DNA of 22,077 nt from DATAEG01 sp051001975 (GTDB taxonomy: Bacteria > Actinomycetota > Actinomycetes > Mycobacteriales > Jatrophihabitantaceae). The stretch covers positions 1-22,077 of the forward strand of contig JBPCMU010000101.1 in assembly GCA_051001975.1 (NCBI GenBank), written 5' to 3'. The translations under genes and the position numbers were made by a program. Position 1 is the first letter of the stretch. Every line of letters begins with the position of its first letter. Below are positions 7,142-14,711 of the stretch, piece after piece. The notes under the pieces were generated by a model. It ran no database searches. It saw only the letters and a program-made list of their open reading frames with translations, and had not been told where the DNA came from.

Positions 7142-9419
7142 GGTCGCTCCTCCGCGGCCGGCTGATCGAGCGAAACCAGCAGGGCGTCGAGATCCTCCCG
7201 GCTGAGGGCCATGTTCGGCATTGTCGCCAGCCGGCTCATCGGGAAATTACCGACGAGGTCGAGCAAGCCGGGCTCTTCGAGTGCGGTGCCACCGGTGGAG
7301 CCGGCCAACGCGGAGCGCAGCGCTGCTCCGCCTGCCGGGTCGGTCAGCCACTCCTCGAGAGAGGAGTCGGCAGTGAGCGGCCCGGCAACGCCGGGTGCCT
7401 CAACCGTGATCGACTCGCGCAACCGGATGTCCCGTGACGACGCACCGACCTCGATGACGAATTCGCCGCCCTCCAGCGCCCAACCCTGCGTCTGCGTCGA
7501 CCAGTACGAGAAGTCCCGAGTGGTCAGGTGCACGGTGACCTGCGCCGATTCACCCGGCTGGACGGTGGCTTTCTGGAACGCCCGGAGCTCGCGGGGCGGG
7601 CGAGCCACCGCCGCATCCGGATCGCCGAGGTACACCTGGGCCACTTCCGAACCGGGCACGCCGCCGACGTTCGCAACCTCGAAGGTGACCGCAACCGACA
7701 GGTCGCCGTCGGCTGCCGACCCGGTGTTGGTCAGCCGAAGATCGCGGTACTCGAACGAGGTGTAGCTCAGGCCGTGGCCGAACGGGTAGCTCACCTCGCG
7801 CTCGGTGGCGTCGTAGCCGCGGTAGCCGACGAACACCCCTTCGCCGTAACGGACATGTCCGGCCTCGCCGGGGAAATTGAGTGATGCCGGGTTGTCGGTG
7901 AGGCGCACCGGAATCGTCTCGGCCAGCCGTCCGGACGGCGAGACCACCCCGAGCAGTAGGTCTGCGATCGCACCGCCGCCGGCCTGGCCGGGCAGCCAGC
8001 ACTCCAGGATCGCGGCGGTGTGTGCCTCCCACGTGGAGGTGCGTACCGCTGAGCCATTGGTCAACACCACCACGAGGTCGGCGGTGAGCTCGCCGAGGCG
8101 CTCCAGTAGGTCGAGTTGGTTGGCCGGCAGGTCGATCTCCGTGCGGTCGAAACCTTCGGATTCCGCACGCGCCGGCAGTCCGAGGAACGCGAGCACCACG
8201 TCGGCGTCTTGCGCGATGCTGATCGCTTCGGCCGTCAGCCCGGCATCGACGTCGGTCCCGTCGAGACCGAAGCCGGCCGCGAAGCAGATCGTGACCCCAT
8301 CCGGTACGCCGGCCTGGAGTTCGCTCAGCGCCGCGTCCACCCGGGTCGGGTTCACCTGCGAGCTGCCGGCGCCCTGGAAGCGCGGGGTGCGGGCGAACTC
8401 GCCGATCACCGCGATCGTCGCGCTCGGCTGCGGACGCAATGGCAGCACCTGATGCTCGTTCTTCAGCAGCACCGCGCACCGTGCCGCCGCATCCCGGGCG
8501 AGCCGATGGTGGGATTGCAGATCGAGTGCGACCGGTGCGCCGGGCCCTCCGCGTGTCGCCAGGGAAATGACCCGGGCCACGGACGTGTCCAGCACCGCCT
8601 CGTCCAGCCCGCCTTCCCGCACCGCGGCGATGACGGCCGCGTCGCTGACGCCGAGGTTCGGTGGCATCTCCAGGTCCAACCCGGCGGCCAGTGCCGCGAC
8701 CCGGTCGTTCACCGCGCCCCAATCGGACATCACCAGACCGGCGAACCCCCACTGCTCGCGCAGCACCTCGGTGAGCAGCCAATGATGCTGCGATGCGTAC
8801 ACGCCGTTGAGCCGGTTGTAGGAGCACATCACCGTCCACGGCTGCGCGGTCGTGACGATGTGCTCGAACGCGGCGAGGTAGATCTCGCGCAGCGTGCGCT
8901 CGTCGACGTCTGCGCTCACCCGAAGACGGTCGGTCTCCTGGTTGTTGGCCGCGAAGTGCTTCACGCAGGCGCCGGTCCCGGTGCTCTGGATGCCCTCGAC
9001 CATCGCCGCGCCCAGCACGCCAGACACCAACGGGTCCTCGGAAAAGTACTCGAAGTCCTTCCACACAAGGGCGATCGCTTGATGTTGACGCCCGGACCGA
9101 GCAGCACCGCCACCTCCTCGGCGGCAGCCTCGGTGCCGAGCGCGACACCGATGTCGTGCAGCAGTGCGGGATCCCACGACGAGCCGAGCGCGGAGGCGGT
9201 CGGGAAGCAGGTAGCCGGCACACTGCCACCGAGCCCTGCATGGTCGGCCTCGTCCGGTTGTTTGCGCAGCCCGTGCGGGCCGTCGGCGACCATGATCGAC
9301 GGGATGCCCAGTCGCTCGACCGCCGCGGTGTGCCAGAAGTCCGAGCCCAGGCACAGCGACGCCTTCTCCTCCAGCGTCAACTGCGCCACGATCCCCGGCA
9401 CGTCCAGCTCATCGGTCAT
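7138..9419 (-). pseudogene. GH3 beta-glucosidase, single-base frameshift
   Basis: Together two frames encode a full-length glycoside hydrolase family 3 enzyme of about 760 residues. The N-terminal frame (from ATG 9419) reads DVPGIVAQLTLEEKASLC, VADGPHGLR and LLGPGVNIKRSPLCGR. The downstream frame continues with DFEYFSEDP, KHFAANNQE (K154-H155), VMSDWGAV (nucleophile D233), a C-terminal alpha/beta domain and a fibronectin-III-like domain from about residue 540 (FGHGLSYTSFEY onward). The frames join at 9057-9062, where one G (reverse strand) is missing from an expected GGG: TGT GGA AGG GAC TTC would encode C-G-R-D-F. The rest looks intact. It is either a recent pseudogene or a sequencing error. 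Homologues hydrolyse beta-glucosides or xylosides. No signal peptide is visible, so it is probably cytoplasmic. Confidence 0.88.
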
Positions 9420-9425
9420 TGCGCG

Positions 9426-9431
9426 AACCTA
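9426..9431 (-). promoter_or_regulatory. -10-like TAGGTT, leaderless start of GH3 gene
   Basis: On the reverse strand TAGGTT (TANNNT consensus) ends 6 nt before the GH3 ATG, the spacer being CGCGCA. No ribosome-binding sequence lies between them. No -35 box is recognisable. The spacing fits transcription starting at the A of the ATG. Confidence 0.45.
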
Positions 9432-9445
9432 GCGCTGTCCATCTC

Positions 9446-9498
9446 GACCGGTTTTGGCCGCCGGCCGTTGGATACCGAGCTGGCCGGCCAAAAGCGTC
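9446..9498 (-). repeat. Palindromic repeat B, copy 1
   Basis: This imperfect palindrome carries TTTTGGCC at one end (from 9452) and GGCCGGCCAAAA at the other (9482-9493). Read on the reverse strand, 36 bases of it (9446-9481) match 10644-10679 at 32 positions, including an identical 16-mer GCGGCCAAAACCGGTC. It lies between the GH3 start and the end of the DUF1707 gene, 4 bp from the latter's stop. Confidence 0.75.
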
Positions 9499-9502
9499 GC
9501 TA

Positions 9503-10087
9503 TCAGCCCCAGATCCGACGTTTCGGGGCGCGCACCGTCACCGAGCCGAAGAGGACATCGCACTGCACCTCGATGATCGGCCCACCCGGCTCGCCGCCCG
9601 GTCGCCGCTTGATCTCCTTGGACCCGAACAGCGCGCGACCGGTGAGTCGGACCTGCGCATCGTCCGGGACGAACACGGTGATGCTGCCGAACCGGGCGGT
9701 GGCCTCGATGACGGTGATCTGGCTGGTGAACTCGGCGTGCTGCATCTCGATGTGGCAGTCGCCGAATACCGACTGCACCAGCAACCGTCCCGGGACATGC
9801 CAGGGGCCCTTACGGCTGTCGTTGCCGAAGATCGCGGTCACCCGCTCGACGGAGCTGCTCGACTCTTGCGACAGGCCGCGGCCAGGAGTGACAGTCGGTG
9901 GGTGCGCGCTGAGATCGCTCGTCAATGGGACGAGCTCGCCGCGGGTCTTCGCCGCGTACGCGTGGCCGACGCGCTCCTCGTACTCGACGACGGTCAACTT
10001 GCCTTCAGCGAGCGCACTGGCCAGCGCATCGGCGACGGCCGACCGCTCGTCGTGGGAGGCGCGCAGGGTCAGGTGGTCGTCGGTCAC
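9503..10087 (-). CDS. DUF1707 and LiaF-like C-terminal domain protein
   Basis: The product is about 194 residues. The N-terminal DUF1707 domain (about residues 8-58) shows its usual pattern: LRASHDERSAVADALASALAEGKLTVVEYEERV then AYAAKTRGELVPLTSDL. The C-terminal half (about 80-194) has repeated beta-strand motifs (AIFGND, VFGDCHIEM, RFGSITVFVPDDAQV, LFGSVTVRAPKRR) of the type found in cell-wall-active antibiotic-response (LiaF/DUF2154-like) proteins. No transmembrane segment is visible between the domains. The GTG at 10087 overlaps the DinB-like stop (GTGA), so the pair is one operon. The open frame runs further upstream but is shadow there. A role in envelope stress sensing is inferred from the family only. 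Confidence 0.85.
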   Translation of the reverse strand: MTDDHLTLRASHDERSAVADALASALAEGKLTVVEYEERVGHAYAAKTRGELVPLTSDLSAHPPTVTPGRGLSQESSSSVERVTAIFGNDSRKGPWHVPGRLLVQSVFGDCHIEMQHAEFTSQITVIEATARFGSITVFVPDDAQVRLTGRALFGSKEIKRRPGGEPGGPIIEVQCDVLFGSVTVRAPKRRIWG

Positions 10088-10602
10088 GTCCCAGCACGGT
10101 ACCCGCGGATCCCGGCGCCGATCTCGGCAACGTTCTTCATCAGCTCGCTGTTCACCCATGCGATCGTGAACGCTGCCGGCCGCTCGACCAGCCACGGGAA
10201 GGCGACCGGTACCTCGAGCTGAGGCTTGGTCAGTTCGGCCAGACGCTGCGTCCAGGCCTCGGCGAGTCCGGTGATCTGCAGAACGGCCGCCGCTGCGCTG
10301 CCGGGCCAGTGCACGTCGTCCCGGCTCGGGACCGGTGCGCCGTCCGACGCGGCGACCGTCTGCGTCCACCACCAGATGATGTGCCAGGTGAGCCAGCCGA
10401 CGCTGGGCGCCGGCCCGTCCTCGTCCGTCGACCAGTCCGCGCGCCAGCCACCGGACCGATCCGGACGCACCGTCAGGCTCGCCGGACGTGGTTGCCATAG
10501 GCACAGCTCGTCGGTCAACTCGGGAAGAAACCAGTCGTGAGCCAGTGACCACGTCATCCGGAACTGCCACCTCAGCAAGGCCAGCGGATCAGCGATCTCC
10601 AT
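10084..10602 (-). CDS. DinB-like four-helix-bundle protein
   Basis: From the ATG at 10602 the product is 172 residues beginning MEIADPLALLRWQFRMTWSLA. It is tryptophan-rich and shows the DinB-like (DinB/YfiT fold) pattern: a first-helix LLRWQFRMTWSLAHDWF, SVGWLTWHIIWWWTQTVAASDG with the family histidine, and a late WVNSELMKNVAEIGAGI. Relatives are often divalent-metal-binding, thiol-dependent enzymes or proteins of unknown role. I prefer ATG 10602 because the reverse strand has GGGCAGGGTGG upstream and the longer frame (to 10671) would run into repeat B. Translationally coupled to the DUF1707 gene and divergent from era. Confidence 0.8.
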   Translation of the reverse strand: MEIADPLALLRWQFRMTWSLAHDWFLPELTDELCLWQPRPASLTVRPDRSGGWRADWSTDEDGPAPSVGWLTWHIIWWWTQTVAASDGAPVPSRDDVHWPGSAAAAVLQITGLAEAWTQRLAELTKPQLEVPVAFPWLVERPAAFTIAWVNSELMKNVAEIGAGIRGYRAGT

Positions 10603-10625
10603 GCGAGCCACCCTGCCCGGCAAGT

Positions 10626-10679
10626 GAAACGGTTTGCGCGCCGAGCCCGCTATCCCACGGCGGGCGGCCAAAACCGGTC
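10626..10679 (+). repeat. Palindromic repeat B, copy 2
   Basis: This element, in inverted orientation to 9446-9498, ends with GCGGCCAAAACCGGTC (10664-10679) and begins with the weaker complementary arm GAAACGGTTTGCGCGCC. It lies in the divergent promoter region between the DinB-like gene (start 10602) and era (start 10713). The two copies of repeat B therefore flank the DinB/DUF1707 pair. Confidence 0.75.
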
Positions 10680-10712
10680 CGTGACATCGGCGACAGGTGC
10701 GATCATGGTGCG

Positions 10713-11636
10713 GTGTCCGAGCCGCTGATTCCCGATCCCGTCGAGTCGGCGTCCTTCCGGTCCGGCTTCACCTGCTTCGTCGGGCGGCCCAACGCGGGCA
10801 AGTCGACGCTCACCAACGCGATAGTCGGCGAGAAGGTGGCGATCACCAGTAGCAAGCCGCAGACCACCCGGCACGCCATCCGCGGCATCGTGCACCGGCC
10901 CGACGCGCAGCTGGTCATCGTCGACACCCCTGGGTTGCATCGGCCGCGGACCCTGCTCGGTCAGCGCCTGAACGATGTCGTGCAGAGCACCCTCTCCGAC
11001 GTCGATGTGATCGGCTTCTGCGTGCCGGCTAATGAGCGGGTCGGCCCGGGGGACCGTTACATCATGGGGCAGCTGGCAGTTCTGAACACTCCGATCATCG
11101 CCGTGCTGACCAAGACGGATCTGGCCGAGCCGAACACGATCATCCGCCAGCTTGCCGAGCTGAACGGGCTGGGTGACTTCGCCGAGGTCGTCCCGGTCTC
11201 GGCCGTCGACGGCGATCAGGTCGAACTGCTCACCGATCTGTTGGTGGCGCGGCTGCCCGAGGGCCCGCACCTGTATCCGGACGAGACCCACAGCGACGAG
11301 CCCACGGAGACGATGATCGCTGAGCTGATCCGGGAGGCCGCGCTGGAAGGCGTTCGCGACGAGTTGCCGCACTCGATCGCGGTGTCCGTCGACGAGATGG
11401 GTCCGCGCGCCAGCCGGCCGGACCTGCTGGAGATCTACGCCACGGTCTACGTCGAGCGGGACAGCCAGAAGGGCATCGTCCTCGGTCACCGCGGCGAGCG
11501 GTTGCGCGATGTCGGCATCACGTCACGGAAGGCGATCGAGGAACTGCTCGGCCGCAAGGTGCATCTGGCACTGCACATCAGCGTGCTCTCCGACTGGCAG
11601 CGCGACCCCAAGAAGCTCGATCGGCTCGGGTTCTAG
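10713..11636 (+). CDS. era: GTPase Era
   Basis: The 307-residue product is a full-length Era. G1 GRPNAGKST is at residues 24-32, a G2-like SSKPQTTRHAIRGI follows, G3 DTPG is at 71-74 and G4 is TKTD at 133-136. The C-terminal KH domain carries VYVERDSQKGIVLGHRGERLRDVG. Era binds 16S rRNA near its 3' end and acts in 30S subunit assembly, which fits ybeY and recO nearby. The open frame extends 75 codons upstream, but conservation begins at SEPLIPDPVESASFRSGF, so I use the GTG at 10713. GATCAT ends 6 nt before it and no ribosome-binding sequence is visible, so the mRNA may be leaderless. Confidence 0.97.
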   Translation: MSEPLIPDPVESASFRSGFTCFVGRPNAGKSTLTNAIVGEKVAITSSKPQTTRHAIRGIVHRPDAQLVIVDTPGLHRPRTLLGQRLNDVVQSTLSDVDVIGFCVPANERVGPGDRYIMGQLAVLNTPIIAVLTKTDLAEPNTIIRQLAELNGLGDFAEVVPVSAVDGDQVELLTDLLVARLPEGPHLYPDETHSDEPTETMIAELIREAALEGVRDELPHSIAVSVDEMGPRASRPDLLEIYATVYVERDSQKGIVLGHRGERLRDVGITSRKAIEELLGRKVHLALHISVLSDWQRDPKKLDRLGF

Positions 11637-11642
11637 AGAAGA

Positions 11643-12848
11643 ATGTTCCAGCAGTACCGCGCGGTGTTCCGCGCTCCGGGCTCAGCTGCGTTCTGCGCCG
11701 CCGCGTTCGTGATGCGCATCCCCATCGCGATGTACCCGATCGGGCTGGTGTTGCTGCTGTCGATCCGCACCGGGCATTACGGGACCGGTGGTTTGCTCAG
11801 TGGCGCGTACACGTTCGGCGCGGCGGTCGGGATGCCGATCGTTGGTCGGGTGATGGATCGCATCGGTCAGGGTCGTGTTCTGCTCCCGGCGGTCGGCGTT
11901 CACGTCGTCGCTGCCGCCTGCCTGGTGACACTGGCCCAGTCGCACGTCGGCACCGGATGGTGGTTTGTGCCGGTCGTCGTCATCGGCTTCGCCTATCCGG
12001 CGGTCGGTTCATTGAGCCGGGCTCGCTGGTCGTACGTGCTGGCTGGCACGCCGGAGCTGAGCACGGCCTACTCGCTGGAGTCGGTTCTCGACGAGGTCAT
12101 CTTCGTGGTCGGTCCGATCATTGCCAGCGTCCTGGCGACCCAGGTCGACCCGCTGTGGGTGATCGTCCTCGCCGCCGTATTCGTCGCGCTCGGTGCGGCG
12201 TGGCTGCGGACGCTGCGCGAGACCGAGCCGCCTGTCCAGGAGCATGGCGACGAGCCGCACCGCTCGGCACTGGCCATACCAGGGATGGCGCTGCTCGTCG
12301 TCACGATGATCGGGATGGGTGGCATCTTCGCCAGCGTCGAAGTGGTGATGGCGGCGTTCGCCGGGCAGCACGACGAGCGCTCGAGCACCGGCCTGGTGCT
12401 GGCCTGCTTCGCTCTCGGCAGCGGCCTGTCCGGGCTGTTCTACGGCGCCCGGCAATGGCACACCCCGGTGGCCATCCGGTATTGGCTGCACGCACTGGTG
12501 TTCGCCGCGCTGATCCCGCTCCTGCTGGTGGCCGGCAGCGTCGACGTGCTCTACGCGATCGCCGTGGTGGTCGGTCTTGGCATCGCGCCGACCCTGATCA
12601 CCGGATTCGGAATGGTCGAGCAGCTCATGCCGGCGCGCGGGCTGACCGAGGGGTTGGCCTGGGTGACGACCGGGTTGAACGTCGGGTACGGCTCGCTGGC
12701 GGCGGTCGTCGGAGCGATCGCCGACCGGCATGGCGCGCACAATGCGTTCTACGTCTCGGTGGGCGCCGGCGTCTTCGTGGCAACCGGGACCACGGTGCTG
12801 CTCCTGTCGCTGCGCCGTGTCCACAGGCAACCTGTCGTCCCCGGGTGA
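11643..12848 (+). CDS. MFS transporter
   Basis: The 401-residue protein has many hydrophobic segments in a 12-helix-like arrangement, for example FVMRIPIAMYPIGLVLLLSI at the start and AVVGLGIAPTLITGFGMVEQ later. A major-facilitator loop motif follows the second helix (GMPIVGRVMDRIGQGRVLLP, the G-x3-D-x2-G-x-R type). Proteins of this kind are drug or metabolite exporters, or unassigned. It begins 7 nt after the era stop and ends 12 nt before recO, so it is inserted between two genes usually adjacent or near each other in actinobacteria. Upstream AGAGAAG is very close to the ATG. The substrate is unknown. Confidence 0.88.
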   Translation: MFQQYRAVFRAPGSAAFCAAAFVMRIPIAMYPIGLVLLLSIRTGHYGTGGLLSGAYTFGAAVGMPIVGRVMDRIGQGRVLLPAVGVHVVAAACLVTLAQSHVGTGWWFVPVVVIGFAYPAVGSLSRARWSYVLAGTPELSTAYSLESVLDEVIFVVGPIIASVLATQVDPLWVIVLAAVFVALGAAWLRTLRETEPPVQEHGDEPHRSALAIPGMALLVVTMIGMGGIFASVEVVMAAFAGQHDERSSTGLVLACFALGSGLSGLFYGARQWHTPVAIRYWLHALVFAALIPLLLVAGSVDVLYAIAVVVGLGIAPTLITGFGMVEQLMPARGLTEGLAWVTTGLNVGYGSLAAVVGAIADRHGAHNAFYVSVGAGVFVATGTTVLLLSLRRVHRQPVVPG

Positions 12849-12860
12849 CACCATGGGACA

Positions 12861-13688
12861 GTGCCGCTTTACCGTGATGACGCCGTGGTGTTGCGCGTGC
12901 ACAAGCTCGGCGAGGCCGATCGGATCATCACGCTGCTGACCCGCCGGCACGGGCGGATCCGCGCGGTCGGCAAAGGGGTGCGCCGGACCACCTCGAAGTT
13001 CGGGGCCCGCCTCGAGCCGGGCATGCAAATCGACGTCCAGTTGCTCACCCGCAACGCTCAGGGCGCCGACGCACCGGCGAACCGGAAGCTCGACACCGTC
13101 ACCCAGACCGAATCGATCGCCTCCTACGGTGCCCAGATCGCAGCGGACTACCGGCGCTGGACTGCGGTGTCGGCCATCTGCGAGACCGCCGAGCGGCTCA
13201 CCTCCGAAGAGGGTGAGCCTGCGCTTCGGCTGTACCTGTTGGTCGTCGGGGCCTTGCGGACGCTGGCCGAGCGGGATCGTGAGCCCGGCCTGGTGTTGGA
13301 CGCGTTCCTGCTGCGCGCGATGTCCACCGCCGGCTGGGAGCCGGCGCTGCGCGACTGTGCCGTGTGTGGTGCTCCCGGCCCGCACGAGTACTTCAACGTC
13401 GCGGCCGGCGGCGCGGTGTGCCCCAACTGCCGGCCCACCGGGTCGGCGCGGCCGCCGGCAGGCACCATCGAACTGATGGCGGACCTGATGGAAGCCAACT
13501 GGGACGGTGCGGAGGCGGCCGCCGCAGATGCTTGCCGCGCGGCCAACGGGTTGGTTGCCGCTCATCTGCAGTGGCACCTCGAGCGTGGGCTGCGATCCCT
13601 GCCTCTGGTGGACCGAACTGAGTCCGCGCCTCCCACTTCCCGCGATGATCAAGGCGAACCTCGTGCTGTAACCCTCGGTTCGTCTTGA
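12861..13688 (+). CDS. recO: DNA repair protein RecO
   Basis: The 275-residue product starts at GTG 12861 with the typical PLYRDDAVVLRVHKLGEADRI of RecO. An N-terminal OB fold is followed by an alpha-helical domain and a zinc site formed by C166, C169, C187 and C190 (CAVC and CPNC). RecO loads RecA through the RecFOR pathway and anneals single-stranded DNA. CACCAT ends 6 nt before the GTG, as at era, so the transcript may be leaderless. The last 17 or so residues (about TSRDDQGEPRAVTLGSS) are encoded inside palindromic repeat A copy 2, whose right arm supplies the TGA stop. The end of the protein was thus probably altered by the repeat. Confidence 0.96.
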   Translation: MPLYRDDAVVLRVHKLGEADRIITLLTRRHGRIRAVGKGVRRTTSKFGARLEPGMQIDVQLLTRNAQGADAPANRKLDTVTQTESIASYGAQIAADYRRWTAVSAICETAERLTSEEGEPALRLYLLVVGALRTLAERDREPGLVLDAFLLRAMSTAGWEPALRDCAVCGAPGPHEYFNVAAGGAVCPNCRPTGSARPPAGTIELMADLMEANWDGAEAAAADACRAANGLVAAHLQWHLERGLRSLPLVDRTESAPPTSRDDQGEPRAVTLGSS

Positions 13689-13697
13689 TCATCGCGG
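13640..13697. repeat. Palindromic repeat A, copy 2 (stop-codon hairpin)
   Basis: The arms CCGCGATGATCAAGGCGAAC (13640-13659) and GTTCGTCTTGATCATCGCGG (13678-13697) pair over 20 bp with one G.T position, which RNA can form as G.U. They share core bases with copy 1 at 6639-6693. The recO TGA (13686-13688) and the TTG of the next gene (13685-13687) both lie in the right arm. No T-run follows; the hairpin could slow ribosomes, stabilise RNA or affect termination. Confidence 0.85.
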
Positions 13698-14641
13698 ATG
13701 TGGCGGCTCGGATCGGGGTCGCTGCCGACGATCCGTGGCTGCGGCAGCTCACCGAGCATGGCCCCGCAGACGTTGAGCTGCGCATCGACGCCGAGGTGTT
13801 GCGCCACCTCGAGGTGCCCGACGACGATGCTGCCGAGCTGACGGATCTCGCACCGAACCTGATCGCCGACGACGAGCTGTGGTGGCTGCTGCGGGCTGAG
13901 TCGCAGCGGATGACCGCCTCGATGGGCGAGTACGGCCACCTCCCCGGCGGGCCACACCTGCCGGCCGGGCTCGGCGCGGTAGGTCGCTACTTCTACGCAT
14001 TCGTGTTCCTTGCCGTGCTGCCCGAGGTGCGCGCCTTCCATGCCCGGCACGCCATCCCGGACGACGTCTCCTGGGCCAGCCTCGCCGACCTCGGCGAGAA
14101 GCTCGCACTGCACCGCCGTTCGTTCGGCACCGGCGGAATGCGCACTCAGTTCTGGTTCACGCTGCACCAGCGCGGCGTGATCTACCGGCTGGGCCGGCTG
14201 CAGTTCAACCAGCAGCGCAGCGACGGTCATCCGGTACTCGGCACGCACATCCCCGAGTGGGGCGGGCCGTTGTCGCCGCGGGCCTGCGGTGACTCGCTCC
14301 GGCAGGCCCGGCGGTTCTTCGCTGCGCACTTCCCGGGATTCGATCCGACGCACGCCGCGTGCAGCTCCTGGCTGCTCGACCCGCAACTGGCCGAGTACCT
14401 GCCTGCCACGTCGAACATCGTCGCGTTCCAGCGGATGTTCCGCCTACTCGATGCGGAGCCCGAGCCGGTCACAGATGGGCGCACCCCCGGCGATCGGTCC
14501 GTATTGGAGTTCGTCTTCCGCAGCCCGGGCACCGCACTGGACGAGCTCCCGCAGCGCACCACCCTGCAGCGGGCGGCGGTAGCGCACCTGATGAACGGGC
14601 GGCACTGGGCGCAACGCTCCGGGTCACTGCCCCTGCGGTAG
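13685..14641 (+). CDS. GNAT-like acyltransferase domain protein
   Basis: The 318-residue product resembles the actinobacterial proteins with an N-terminal acyltransferase-like domain and a GNAT-like C-terminal domain (DUF5596/GNAT_C type): VAARIGVAADDPWL, HLPAGLGAVGRYFYAFVFLAVLPEV, GLRTQFWFTLHQRG-like, HIPEWGGPLSP, FFAAHFPGFDPTHAACSSWLLDPQLAEYLP and SNIVAFQRMF. The acyl donor and acceptor are unknown. I start it at TTG 13685, which overlaps the recO stop (TTGA); GTG 13700 is the alternative and gives a more family-like first residue. Both starts are in or next to repeat A copy 2, so translation may be coupled through the hairpin. Confidence 0.82.
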   Translation: MIIADVAARIGVAADDPWLRQLTEHGPADVELRIDAEVLRHLEVPDDDAAELTDLAPNLIADDELWWLLRAESQRMTASMGEYGHLPGGPHLPAGLGAVGRYFYAFVFLAVLPEVRAFHARHAIPDDVSWASLADLGEKLALHRRSFGTGGMRTQFWFTLHQRGVIYRLGRLQFNQQRSDGHPVLGTHIPEWGGPLSPRACGDSLRQARRFFAAHFPGFDPTHAACSSWLLDPQLAEYLPATSNIVAFQRMFRLLDAEPEPVTDGRTPGDRSVLEFVFRSPGTALDELPQRTTLQRAAVAHLMNGRHWAQRSGSLPLR

Positions 14642-14697
14642 CGTCGGCTCGCTGGCCCATCGCTGGGCTGTGCCCCGCCGTGCTGAGGGTGGTCCCG

Positions 14698-14703
14698 TAG
14701 TCT
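14698..14703 (+). promoter_or_regulatory. -10-like TAGTCT before uppS
   Basis: TAGTCT fits TANNNT and ends 8 nt before the GTG of the prenyltransferase gene, with GACGGGTC between. No strong ribosome-binding sequence or -35 box is visible, so a leaderless or very short leader is likely. Confidence 0.45.
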
Positions 14704-14711
14704 GACGGGTC

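Noticed and set aside
6680..7165. Forward open frame starting in repeat A and running through the cupin gene
   Set aside because: It lies antisense to the cupin gene, whose motifs are clear on the reverse strand; its opening residues only reflect the repeat sequence.
10603..10671. Upstream extension of the DinB-like protein
   Set aside because: It would be encoded within repeat B, and the ATG at 10602 has a ribosome-binding sequence and a family-like first helix.
9446..10679. Repeat B pair as terminal inverted repeats of an insertion sequence
   Set aside because: No transposase is encoded between them and no target-site duplication was seen; each copy is itself a palindrome.
12009..13652. 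547-codon reverse-strand open frame opposite the MFS gene and recO
   Set aside because: It spans two real genes of the other strand, has low-complexity composition and no family signature.
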